In this document: positions 46,140 to 57,326 of the stretch, piece by piece | Layout of the letters: every line of letters begins with the position of its first letter | Numbering within the stretch: the first letter of the stretch is position 1 | NCBI GenBank assembly: GCA_027924585.1 | Contig: BSBM01000753.1 | Coordinates: 27,306,501 to 27,370,500, forward strand | Reading direction: 5' to 3' | Length of the DNA: 64,000 nucleotides | Source: Larix kaempferi | Lineage: Eukaryota; Streptophyta; Pinopsida; Pinales; Pinaceae | Translations under genes and position numbers: made by a program | Notes under the pieces: generated by a model | Told to the model about the DNA's origin: nothing | Databases searched by the model: none | What the model saw: the letters and a program-made list of their open reading frames with translations, nothing else

Positions 46140-46607
46140 TTAAAAGTTCCCAAATGAAGTAACTTGGTCATGGAACAAAAGGTTGTAGCAATATTCCATA
46201 TTTGTAGCACTAAAATGAAGGTATTGTGTTCATTTTGTCAATGACCATATGGAAACTGGTACATTTAGCCATTTGCTAAACCATTTGATACAGAAAATAT
46301 CACCCCAAATCCCTTTCCCATTTTGTTGACTTGATTGCAAAGTAGATAAATACATCCGGTCCAAGTACATAGTAACATCTATTACATTATGTAGTTTTGA
46401 AAAAAAGTTAGTAGCTAATTCTGATCACATTAATGAAAGAGCCATATGATCTTTGCATTCCAATAAAGCACGAAAATGGTTCATGATACCTTCTCTTATC
46501 TCCAGTGATAGGTAACCAGAGTGTAGAAATATAGAAAAATCATCAAACAAGCAGTTCCTTGGTTCATAGTAGAAGTCGTTCAAACTAAACAATTGGAATA
46601 TGGCCAA
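46140..46607 (-). pseudogene. Helitron OTU-like domain, first copy
   Basis: YEPRNCLFDDFSIFLHSGYL then SLEIREGIMNHFRALLECKD resembles the OTU start (D-G-N-C-L-F ... R). After a TGA the frame reads MYLDRMYLST, GIWGDIFCIKWFSKWLNVPV and SIWSLTK, and, after another stop, YNLLFHDQVTSFGNF, which parallels the His-bearing end. Two stops interrupt it. The similarity of the middle parts of both copies (WL-NVPVSIWS and LLGVNIYIWNS) suggests a tandem domain arrangement. Confidence 0.6.
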
Positions 46608-46650
46608 AGTGTGATCAATTTATTCTACATTTGAACCATGTAGTCGGAAG

Positions 46651-49600
46651 CAGTTTGATGTATTAACAAGGAATGCTTTATTGGAATTTTTGCTTGTTAT
46701 TTTTACAAAGGCCATTATACAATGAGAAATGTAGCTATAAATGAAAACTGGGGAAATAACTCGAGCTATTGCACCTGCTACATAATTTTTTAAATAAAAT
46801 TTAGCCTAAGCAACAAATAAATTTTTAACATAGCTTTATAGACTAGGCAAGAACAACTAGATAATGGAAGAAGGAAAACCCTAAATTTGGTTTTTCTAGT
46901 ATTCTTATTTAGCCAAGGAAATGGAAAATTATATTTGAATGAAGAACCAACATTAAGTTTTTTATTTTCAATCTACTATTTCATATAGAAAAATCATTGA
47001 GAAAAGGAAAGGGGAAAGGTTTATTTCTTTTATAAGTGAAAGAGAAACCCACTTCATGGTTATGTAGTCGATATTGCAAATGGAGCCACTCTTTCTCCAA
47101 ACTTGAACACTTGGCAATGATTTACTATATATTTATAGTTTTCAATGTAAGAATTCTTTATAGTTCATTTCTTTTTTGTCCAATGAAGGTATACTTGTTG
47201 CATGAGCTCCCATGGAGTAGAATTTAGAAGTAGGAAAACCACTTCACTAAGGGAAAGTTGGCAACTATAACATATGAGATAATGTTGGAAAGCACTACAA
47301 TATAGCTATTGAAACTATGACAACTTTCTATTTGGAGAAAGTGTATATTTTTCTTGGTTCTTTCACAGAGGGATCATTGTAGAAAGCATCACACTCCATT
47401 ATTACAACCCTATACTAGTTATCAAACTATGTTCATTAATGCAACATAATAAGCAATCTGCTAGCCATTGTACGGGGGTAAAAGCATGAAAACATATTTG
47501 GACCTTGCTTATAGAGAGTTTTTTTTTCTATATTCGAAATCCAGGGGCTAAGGCCACTAGTATCTTGCTGATTTCTTTGGGGGAAGAAGAGAGCTTTGCT
47601 TGAATGCATACATGCAAACAACACCTATTGTAGTGAGGAATAGTTGACTTCGACCATGTTAAATAGAAAAAGAAGAGGAACAATAACTGAAGCCTATCCT
47701 AGGATCCTTCACTCCAATTACAATATAGCTCTAAGTAAATGGTTAACACCATAGCTAATCTGTTCAATTGAAAACAACCACAACACTGTTCATTTAAGAC
47801 AAGCATTAATCCAATTCAACAACAAGTATTTATGTTGTAGCAAATGTTATGCGTCTCTCTATAAATGCTATTGGATTGATAAAAACACGGTTCATAAATA
47901 TAAAGTAAATAGAAGAATTTCATATTGAAAGTAGATATAACACTATCAAAACAATCAGAATACACAATTGGCATTTGTTCAAAAAGAAGATACAATACAA
48001 TGGACAAATTTTGTTCTTGTAGAAGAGGGTAAGTTTCTAACAAATACAGTGATCAACTTCCATTTAAATATAACATCAATTGTTTCAAAGTACGAAAGTA
48101 GATCAAACAATATCCAAAAGTATTTTCTAACAATTACAAAATGGCCCATTGATGTTAGCATCATGGATAATTGAGCTATACCATAATTGGGAACCACAAT
48201 TTTTGCATAGGAATTATCACTGTAAAATATCTATTATAGAAGAAATGCTTAATACACTTCTTCCATAAACATAATTGGGAATTTTTATGATAACAAAACT
48301 CATAATCAAGAGGTGCAGCAGGGAAGGAATCATTTATCAATAGTCACTGGGACAACCAATTGTGTCTTCTACAAGCAATATGCAAAGTAGTGAACAAAAT
48401 TTCAAAGCATAATTTCACCAAAATTTCGGGACAAAATTCCGAGCTAAGTTTGTAGGTGTTTAATTCCTAGAGTAGCACAAAAAAACAAGGGAACTTTTAA
48501 CTCAATAATAGATCCAGTGGTTGTCTTGTATATTTGCTTGATAACATATTAAGCAGAAGAATCATATATTTCCAATTAAGAAAAAGAGGATAGAGGTACT
48601 TAACAGTAGAAACAGATTTGATGTTTGCTTCAAAGAATCCTAAGAATACATGAATACCAAGTAACTACCTTTAAATGATCCCAACAATTTTTCAGTAGAG
48701 AGAAAATTAGAGCTATTGTTCTTTTATTTCCTTTTTCTTTTGTTTTGCAATGTTGTATGGAATACTTCCCATTCGTAAAAAATGCCTATGAATATACAGA
48801 CTATAGATAGGATCACTAGAACACTTTATGACTGTTAATATTCAACACCATTGACAAAACAACAAAATACCAATGACCACACAAATGCTAATGCAAGACA
48901 ACCATGACACTGGTTGAACAACAAAATAAAATACTAGGCAGTTGCTAAAAATGGTCATCAATCTATAAACTGTAGCAACCATTACTATAACTATTTATAG
49001 GAGACATCACACAAGACAGAGTGAAAATGCCAGACAATAACAAAAAAGAAAATAGGGAAAGAAATTCAACAAGTGGATTTATACAAAAATCCAACCGGGC
49101 ATTACAACAGTTGCCAAATAATAGGGGGGAAGAACAAATAGGCAAATCCATACAATGACTAGATCCATACAAGAACCCAACAAGTAATTGCATTATCACA
49201 ACACAACAAAACTACCGTGTACAAGATTTCTAGCAACCGTAATATGAACCAGGAGTCTACATATTTGCAAAATTGGAATATATGACAAAGACCTCTTGCA
49301 TCACATAGACACCAACAAAGATTCCAAAACATTCCCTAGCAATGAATCTACACACTGTAGTGATTATCATTATAGTATAATTTATTATATGATGCAATAC
49401 AACATTCTTAGAAACCACCATATACAAAAAAAAAGCAATAGGAAATTGCAACCTTAGAATATAACAACAAAATTATGCTCTTTCACTCTAGAGATTCCTA
49501 GCAACTAGGACCTAAAGTACAGTTTCACATACTTGAAAAAAAACAAGGAATACATGACAAATACCTCTAATAGAAGACATGCATCCAACACAAGGGCCAA

Positions 49601-50155
49601 AAGATCCAAGCAATTAATCTAAACATATGGTCTTAGTAATGCTTGAATACCAAGTAAATATTCAACACCACAGTCAAAAGAGCAAAGTGCTAATAATCAC
49701 ATCAATGTCAATGCAAAATAACAATGACATTAATTATACAATAACAAAATAGACATCAGAGAAAATTGACAAAACATTGAACAATAATAGAAAAGCAAAT
49801 AGGGAAAGCCATGTAACAAATCAATCTATAGCAAGGGGGAAAATATCAATAAGAGATTGCAATCTTATAATATATGATAAGACAACATTTTTTTCACTTA
49901 AGATATTTATAGGAGGAAGCATTCAAACCACAAATTGATATATTTGGAAAAAAGGCACACATGAAAAAGACCTCTAACACTAGACATACGACCAACACCA
50001 CTGTCAAAAGTTTTTAACAATACTTAAATGCCTTCTAAATTTTGAATACTAAATTCAGTTTAGCAAAAATGCAGATATCAACATCAATGCCAAAACAAAA
50101 TAACATAGACAATGAATTGAGTGAAATGCTATCCTAGCTAAAGTAGGTAGGCTGC
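46651..50155. other. AT-rich spacer with degenerate long repeats, no gene
   Basis: No coding signal. Between about 48820 and 50100 similar phrases return at unequal spacing: CACCATTGACAAAACAACAA-like text at about 48850 and 49670, GACATNCANCCAACAC-like text at about 49300, 49577 and 49983, and AAATAGGGAAAG at 49050 and 49798. This looks like an old, drifted tandem duplication. Confidence 0.4.
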
Positions 50156-50748
50156 TATTAATTTTGAGCATTAATTCAATATACTCTAGGATCTTTACAG
50201 AGAGAATAACATGTAAAGTATATCAATGCATATCAATCATAACAAGCATATCAATCATCACAAGATGCAAAACATAAGAGACAATAGACACATAGAGTTT
50301 CCGTGGGGAAAACCCTAAGGTGAAAAACCCCACAACTTCCTCAAAGATAGATAGAGCAATAGTACAACCAAAGTATGACCAAAGTACATAGAGATAGACT
50401 CCTCCTAGCAGCTGATCCTCCTCCTCAGATGTGCGCCACTTTCCGAGTGAAGGAAGAGTGAGTTCTGAAGTGATCCAAATAGAGATCGGGAGATCTCTAT
50501 TTATACTTGTCCTGATTGCCCAATAACCTTATGGGGACAACTTGTCTAGCTTAGTACAATAACCCAATATTAACTTAATCAAGGCCAACCCCACACATGG
50601 TGGTCTAATAACCCATTGGCAAGTTACGACACTTGCGACACTTGTTAATTCAAATGGCGACACTTCCGTATAGAGGAATAACACATCTCTATAGGAGTAC
50701 AATAAATATATATATGAAATACATTCCGAAGTTACATATACATCAACA
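50156..50748 (-). repeat. 3' LTR of Copia-I (left copy)
   Basis: Aligned with 56738-57321. It starts TATTAATTTTGAGC on the plus strand where the other copy has TGTTAATTTTGAGC. It has about 12 extra bases near 50240. The minus-strand LTR start is TGTTGATGTATATG. Confidence 0.9.
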
Positions 50749-51169
50749 CTCACTCTTAACTAGGAAGGTATTTCTTGACACAGATCTGCTAGCACAAGTC
50801 TTCTTCTCTGGATCATCATTAACGAATCATCATCCTCAAATCATTGTCATCGTCACTGCTGCTACTATCTCAATCAATCTCTGAATCTACTCATCATAGG
50901 AAGTTCTACAAAGCCAGTCCTTTTTCATACTGGATGTAGGCCCACCACCTACAGGTCTTCATCATCACTGGCCATACTGTGGAATCCTCAAGACTTATTA
51001 CGTGAGTCAACAAAACCTCAGAAGAGCATCCCTGGACTGATTACGAGCACACAGCTCAATCTATCGGATCTCCCAAGACCTTTTACATGCTACTGCACAA
51101 CCTGTCCACAGTCATAGAGTATCACGAAGCACAACCTAGATGCACACACACAACACTTACACTCACCAA

Positions 51170-51560
51170 CATGGGAGGACCAACCTACCACCATCCATGA
51201 AAGGTTCACAGCACTTACATCAACGACCATGGGAGGACCAACCTACCACCATGTCGGAATGGCACAACACTTATATTGCATCCATGGGAGAACACATCTA
51301 CAACCATGCTCAAATGGCCCAGCACTTATATCGCATCCATGGGAGAACACATCTACAACCATGCTCGAATGGCCCCAACACTTATATCGCATCCATGGGA
51401 GAACACATCTACAACCATGCTTGAATGGCTCTGGCAATTACATCATGACCATGGATGAAAACATCTGCCACCATGTTGGAAAAGCCCAACAATTACATCG
51501 TGACCATGGGAGAACACATCTACAACCATGTCCGAAAAGCTCATGTGCATCTGTGTCTTT
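51170..51560. repeat. Minisatellite, unit about 56-57 bp, roughly seven to eight copies
   Basis: A unit beginning CCATGGGAGAACACATCTAC and continuing AACCATGCTCGAATGGCCC ... CACTTATATCGCAT recurs in direct orientation. The middle copies (51285-51455) are nearly identical and the outer ones drift. It lies inside Copia-I between RNase H and the 3' LTR. Confidence 0.85.
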
Positions 51561-51599
51561 GGAACTCATCACACATAATCCAACTAATTATGTAATGTA

Positions 51600-52150
51600 T
51601 CCACCTGATACAAGTCATCACATATGATCATCCTGATCATAATCACTGCATTGTCCTGATGCATGTCATCCAGAGTATCGTCTTGATACTCATCACACAT
51701 GATCATCCTGATCATCGTCACTGCATCGTCCTGATGCATGTCATTTGGAGCAACATCCTGAAGCTTGTCATCCATGATCATCCTGATCATACAATGCATC
51801 CACCTGATGCATACCAAGTATCTACCTGATACATATCATCATACATGATCCACCTGATCATATAATGTATCCACCGGATACATACATAGATACATGATCC
51901 ACCTGATCATACAATGTATCCACCTGATATATATCAACATACATGATCTAACTGATCATACAATCGTATCCACTTGATACATATACAGATACATGGTCCA
52001 AGCATCCAACATGATGCATATATACATACATATAAATGATCCAACTGATCATATCCAGCATCCAACATGATGCATACATACATAAATGATCCAACTGATC
52101 ATATCCAACATCCAACATGATGCATACATACATAAATGATCCAACTAATC
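51600..52150. repeat. Second repeat tract: CATCCTGATCAT / CACCTGATCAT family, units about 40-50 bp
   Basis: Short palindromic cores (TGATCA, TGATGCA, TGATACAT) alternate with ATACATGATCCACCTGATCA-type phrases. At about 52005-52145 a unit with CCAACATGATGCATACATAC and ATGATCCAACTGATCATATC occurs three times. Also inside Copia-I. Confidence 0.8.
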
Positions 52151-52238
52151 ATATCGAGCAGAAACTAGAACATCATCCATAACCATGTGAAGGATCCTCC
52201 TTCCACCATGCTTGGAATGGATTTAGCAAATGTCTCCA

Positions 52239-52910
52239 TCACTTCTTCCTCAAAGTGTCATCGATCTGAAGGACACCAAGCCTCTCTCTGCAGTATTCGA
52301 ACTTCACCTTGGCTAGTGGTTTCATCAGTACATCTGCAATCTGCTCATCCGTCGCAACATACAGGAGCTTCACTGCTCCTCTCTGCACCATATCCCTGAT
52401 ATAGTGATATTTGATCTCAATGTGCTTCGACCTGTCGTGGAACACCAGGTTCTCAGACAGCTTCACACAACTCTGGTTGTCACAAAAGATACCCGTAGCC
52501 TCCAGCGGGAGATCAAATAACTCAGACAATAGCTTCTGGAGCCATACTTCCTCACAACTAGCTGAACATGCTGCAACATACTCTACTTCGGCTGTACTCA
52601 ATGCTACACAGGATTGCTTCCTGCTAAACCAAGAGATCACACCTGATCCCATACTGAAACAACACCCAGATGTGCTCTTCCTATCTGCAGCACTGCCTGC
52701 CCAATCAGAATCAACATAACCCTGTAGGTTAAACTTTCGATTCACATCATACTTGAGCCCATAGTCAACTATACCCTCCAAGTACCTCATAATATGCTTT
52801 ACAGCAACCAGGTGAACACCTCTGGGATCCGTCAGGAACTGGCTCAATGTGTTCACCGCAAAGCAAATATATGGTCTCGTGTTCGTCAGGTATATCAAGG
52901 ACCCAATCAT
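52239..52910 (-). pseudogene. Copia-I RNase H
   Basis: 224 codons without a stop. It begins MIGSLIYLTNTRPYICFAVN, with YVDSDWAGSAADRKSTSGCC (catalytic Asp), ALSTAEVEYVAA (Glu) and FCDNQSCVKLSEN (Asp), and ends ADVLMKPLAKVKFEYCRERL. All usual catalytic residues are present, so this is the best-preserved coding block in the element. It is cut off from RT by stops near 52914-53028. Confidence 0.88.
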
Positions 52911-53027
52911 CTAACGATACACAGTGACATCAACCGACTCAGATGAAGCATCACATAGAAGCTTCAGGTTCGATGCCATAGGTGTGGCCATGTCCTTGTA
53001 GTCCATCATCCCGAACCTCTTTAGGAT

Positions 53028-53683
53028 CTATACTACAAACTTCCCTTGTCCAAGGAAGATTCCATCTGCACTCTGCCACACCTCTATGCCTAGAAAGTAG
53101 TGCATCATCCACAAGTTCTTCATCTTGAACTCGGCAGCAAGCTTTCGTTGCGTGTCAACAATCAATCTATCCTCACCTGTAACAAACAGGTTTTCCACAT
53201 ACAAAATTAGTATCACTGGATTGCCTTCCTCAACCTTGTAGTAAAGGTTGGAATCCGCTTTACTCTTGGTAAAGCCCAAACTGGATAGAAAGCTATCTAT
53301 CCTACCATACCAAGTTCTGTACATATATGAGTTCCCGTCATGTGTCTCAAAACCAAGTGGCTGCTCCACATACACTTCCTCTTCGACTACACCATTCAAG
53401 AAAGTTGTCTGGTGTATCTTCCATTTCATCACTACAGCCAGAGCAAGTACTGATCTGATGGAAGTGTGCCTGGCTATAGGTGTAGAAGTCTCTTCATACT
53501 CAATGCCTTTTTCTGGGAGAAGCCACGAGCTACAAACCTCGCCTTGTATTTCTCCATGCTACCATCTGCAACATGCTTGATCTTATAGATCCATTTGGAA
53601 GTCACAACAGACTTCCCTTCAAGTCTTGGGACTACATCCCAAACATCATTCTTCATGATCGACTGGTACTGGCATTCTTCCAT
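53028..53683 (-). pseudogene. Copia-I reverse transcriptase, internal deletion and altered active site
   Basis: Starts MEECQYQSIMKNDVWDVVPR, then SKWIYKIKHVADGSMEKYKA and FVARGFSQKK. After a frame break come TTFLNGVVEEEVYVEQPLGF and HDGNSYMYRTWYGRIDSFLS. The conserved block ALYGLKQAPR expected before WYGRID is missing, a loss of about 20 residues. The YVDD motif reads YVEN (LYVENLFVTG). It ends near FLGQGKFVV. Confidence 0.86.
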
Positions 53684-54867
53684 TACTTCATCCTAGATCC
53701 TGGGAACTTCAATATCTTCAATAGATATCTTTGTTGTTGGAACAAATGTTGTAGTCCTTCTTTTGTAGGTGAAGGTATACGATCTTTCCTACAAAACAGG
53801 TTAAATTGCATGATAGAAACATCTCATAGTTTTCAGAACAAATTCTTACACATAAAGAAATATGTCATACAATCATGCAATTATTTTAGCTTATGCTTCA
53901 ATACAACATTTATCCATATCCTGTAACTTTCTAGATGCCTTCCAATCTCTAACAGAACATTGTTAAGAGTGTGCACAACTCCCAACATGTCAACAAAGAG
54001 GTTTCATTCTAGATAAGTAGCAATGGAATGTTGTACAGTGCCATAGGCCACTTACCCATTAGATGCATATTAGTAGTATACTGTTCATTAATGCAATTAT
54101 TCTAATATGCATAATACACACCCTAAGTCTAGGAACATAACGATATACATCATTGAACAACATTATTTAAACAAACAAATATGCAAGAAATGACAATTTC
54201 AAATACTTATCTTTGTTTTGTTGTTGGGTGGACTCCCTCTAAATCTTTGCAACTCCATTCTGATGTGGATTGTGAGAAGTGGTCGACTCCCTCTGAATAT
54301 TTGCATCCTTGCAGAAACTACTGGAGTGTGCTCCCTCTTGATCTTTGCTTCCTGGATTACATGTCCTTGAACTTATATCCATCCTCGATCACTATGCATG
54401 CTTACAAGTATCATTATTGTGATATCCTCAAGATCTCATACATAATCATACATTTATTAGTATAATATAAAAAAAAATCTTAAACATGTATAGTCAGGAT
54501 CATTTCAAACACATATAATAAGCATTATCAATCAAGGTTTCAAGTAAGACTTCTCTTACTCATGCATATTCATATTTGACTATAGAACTCTTCTGGTTAG
54601 TCATATAATCAATCAAGGTAAGAGACATAATATGCATAAACCCTAGCTTACTTAAACTTGTAACTTCATGAGTAACCATTATCAATCATACAAAAGTATA
54701 AGATCCTTTGATATAGAAAAAACATACCTGGTCATCATATTTGCTAGTTATATCTAGCAATGTTTTCTTGTTCTCTTCAATGACCTGCATAACTCATAAG
54801 TTAACCTTTACAAAACCAAATTATACATACCTCTATGTGATCCATGACTATGGATGAATCTTTGTCT
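53684..54867 (-). other. Segment replacing the copia integrase in Copia-I, unidentified
   Basis: About 1.18 kb between protease and RT without integrase or GAG-pre-integrase motifs on either strand. A phrase GACTCCCTCTGAATATTTGC recurs in variants at about 54231, 54284 and 54330. It could be a filler insertion or a heavily rearranged integrase; no terminal repeats were noticed. Confidence 0.5.
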
Positions 54868-55290
54868 TCATGTCACTGTAACATGTTCAGGTTGTCCCTT
54901 CAATTTGTACAATCCTCCCTCTTGCTCTCCAATCACCACTGCATCATCTATGGTCTTTCCCTTTTGCCACATTAGAACTTGGCCATCCACAAATGCAACC
55001 CTCATACCTTTTGCATCCAATGCGGATATGGAGAGTAGGCTCTTCTTGAGCCCAGGTACATAAAGAACTACTTTTATCTTCAAAGACTTTCCAGAATCTA
55101 GGTTGTAGGAGGCTTCCCCACTTCCTTTGATAGGGTATTGATAATCATCCCCAAGTTTCTCCTTATGGGGTGATTCATGTTCAAATAGATTTACAAAAGA
55201 TTCTTTAAACCCAGTCATGTGTTTGGAATCCCCACTGTCAATAATCCAATCATTACAACCATGAGAAATAGTACCCGTGAGAGCAGAGAT
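54868..55290 (-). pseudogene. Copia-I protease
   Basis: Active-site loop WIIDSGDSKHMTGFKESF (DSG intact) near 55200-55245, then SGEASYNLDSGKSLKIKVVL and YVPGLKKSLLSISALDAKGM, the typical protease end. It ends at a stop after GQPEHVTVT. Confidence 0.83.
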
Positions 55291-55363
55291 TAGAACATAC
55301 TCTTCTTCGCTTAATGAGTCATCATCATCACTTTCTGCTCTAGCCTTCTTCTTGGGAGGTTCA

Positions 55364-56164
55364 TCATCCTCGACAGCATGAGCATGGTACCTTCTTCTTC
55401 TTGTTGAAGTTGTTGTTTTCCTTCTTGTTCTTAGGACAATTTATGGCAATATGTCCCTTTTCATTACAGGTGAAGCATTTTCTCCTTTCTTTATGGTGAT
55501 GTGAAGATTTCTTGAAGTGAGATGGCTCTCTCTTGGACTCCCCTTTCTTGGTGTGAGCTGTGAGAGCTTGATCTTCATTCCCCATATTTTCTTCTCGTGC
55601 CACAAGCCTTGCTTCTTCTTGTGAACATTCTTCCCATAGTCTGCTGAAGGATACCAACTTCTTTCTTGCACAGATTCCTTGGATAAAGGAGTCCCATGAC
55701 CTAGGTAGGCCATTCAAAGTGGTCATGACAACTTCACCATTATCCACCATTTCATCCACAACTTCTAGTTGTTCCTTGATCTGAGAGACCCTAGAAAAAT
55801 AAGATTGAATGGATTCTCCATTCTGAAGTTTTACCCCTTTCAATTGGTTCCGCAGATTCATCTTCCGATTTATGTTCTTCCCTTCAAATAGTTTGGATAG
55901 GGAATCAAACATCTCTTTGGGTGTCTTCAGAGAAGACACATGGGGGATGAGATGGTCCTTGATAGAATCAACAATGATTCTCTTTGCCTTGACCAAGTTC
56001 TTCTTGTGGAGGGATTTAGCCTCTTCTCCCTCTGGGACAGGGACCTCTTCCCTTATATATGAGTCCAACTCATTCTCTTCCAGGATTAACCCAATCCTAT
56101 ACTTCCAGGCTCGGAAGTTATCAGCCCCTTCAAGCTTGTCCTCAAGCTTAGTGTGGTGAGACAT
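55364..56164 (-). pseudogene. Copia-I gag
   Basis: Read from Met 56164 (MSHHTKLEDKLEGADNFRAW; an in-frame Met at 56182 also exists). It contains SIKDHLIPHVSSLKTPKEMF, FEGKNINRKMNLRNQLKGVK, NGESIQSYFSRVSQIKEQLE and TTLNGLPRSWDSF. A basic region follows, then the zinc knuckle CFTCNEKGHIAINCP (Cx2Cx4Hx4C) near 55440-55485. There is no stop inside the 267 codons. It is related in sequence style to Copia-D gag. Confidence 0.88.
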
Positions 56165-56725
56165 CTTTAAAGAGTACTCCAAATGGAAATAGAAAATATT
56201 TAGGTCTTACCACTTGATTTGCTGAAAAATGGATCTGTTCTCGGATTAGGGTTTGTCAGAGAAACCCTAAAAATTCAAAATGTGAATTTCAACTTTCTGA
56301 AAGGATAGAAAGATGCTCCTTGATGAGCTGATCAGCCTGGTGTATTTAGAAGTTTAGATCTGCAAAGCTTCACCCTTCAGAAACCTTTTAATCTTCTCAG
56401 GTTCACTAGGGAGGACTTTGAATTAGGGTTTGAGTTTCCCGGAGATTTACCCAACCAAAAATCTCGATCCAAAGCTCTAAAATTTGATTTTTCCAAGGAG
56501 CTTCCAGCTATGTCTTCAGATTTCAGAAATTCCTATTTTTGAGGAAACCATAATTTTTAGGGCCAAAACTGAAAGTGCTCAGAATTGAATTCTGATTGGA
56601 TAGATAGATTCTCCTTGATGAGTAGAGTCAATCTACCTTACTACTTTGCCAAAATCTATGGAGAGAAACCCAATAAACAAGAAACCCTGGTTTCTGTCAC
56701 TGCACAATGTCTTCTTCTCAGGTTA

Positions 56726-56737
56726 GCTCTGATACCA
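56726..56737 (-). promoter_or_regulatory. Primer binding site of Copia-I (exact initiator-Met tRNA complement)
   Basis: The minus strand reads TGGTATCAGAGC directly after the LTR end ...TTAACA. Confidence 0.9.
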
Positions 56738-57321
56738 TGTTAATTTTGAGCATTAATTCAATATACTCTAGGATCTTTACTGAGAGAATAACATGTACAG
56801 TATATCAATGCATATCAAGCATATCAATCATCACAAGATGCAAAACATAAGAGACAATAGACACACAGAGTTTCCGTGGGGAAAACCCTAAGGTGAAAAA
56901 CCCCACAACTTCCTCAGAGATAGATAGAGCAATAGTACAAGCAAAGTACAACCAAAGTAAATAGAGATAGACTCCTCCTAGCAGCTGATCCTCCTCCTCA
57001 CATGTGTGCCACTTTCCGAGTGAAGGAAGAGTGAGTTCTGAAGTGATCCAAATAGAGATCGGGAGATCTCTATTTATACTTGTCCTGATTGCCCAATAAC
57101 CTTATGGGGCCGACTTGTCTAGCTTAGTACAATAACCCAATATTAACTTAATCAGGGCCAACCCCACACATGGTGGTCTAATAACCCATTGGCAAGTTAC
57201 GACACTTGCGACACTTGTTAATACAAATGACGACACTTCCGTATAGAGGAATAACACATCTCTATAGGAGTACAATAAATATATATATGAAATACATTCT
57301 GAAGTTACATATACATCAACA
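56738..57321 (-). repeat. 5' LTR of Copia-I (right copy)
   Basis: 584 bp, minus strand TGTTGATG...AATTAACA. The two copies are very similar by eye, with a few substitutions and one short indel, which suggests a recent insertion for this window. Confidence 0.9.
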
Positions 57322-57326
57322 GCTGC

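Larger units (their letters stand above)
30290..46650 (-). mobile_element. Element F: Helitron with OTU-like domains, split by nested LTR elements and 3' truncated
   Basis: Minus-strand protein segments on both sides of elements G/H belong to one Helitron-type polyprotein: two OTU-like regions (46607-45462), a middle region (45547-44355) and the Rep N-terminal domain with a His-x-His motif (31080-30290). The helicase domain is absent. Termini (5' TC, 3' hairpin and CTRR) were not found, so the outer limits are approximate. The element is interrupted between 31080 and 44355. Confidence 0.82.
50156..57321 (-). mobile_element. Element I: Ty1/copia retrotransposon, integrase region lost
   Basis: LTRs of 593 and 584 bp lie at 50156-50748 and 56738-57321. 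An exact target duplication GCTGC occurs at 50151-50155 and 57322-57326. The primer site is an exact initiator-Met complement on the minus strand (56726-56737). Gag, protease, RT and RNase H are present in copia order, but about 1.1 kb of unrelated sequence stands where GAG-pre-integrase and integrase should be. Between RNase H and the 3' LTR lies a 1.5-kb repeat-rich tract. Confidence 0.9.

Noticed and set aside
51140-51627. Two long plus-strand open frames with repeated HLYRIHGRTHLQPC-like text
   Set aside because: They are produced by the minisatellite itself, have no start context, and the element's genes are on the other strand.
51600-52150. CRISPR-like array
   Set aside because: Repeats are contiguous and drift, with no unique spacers, in a eukaryotic retroelement.
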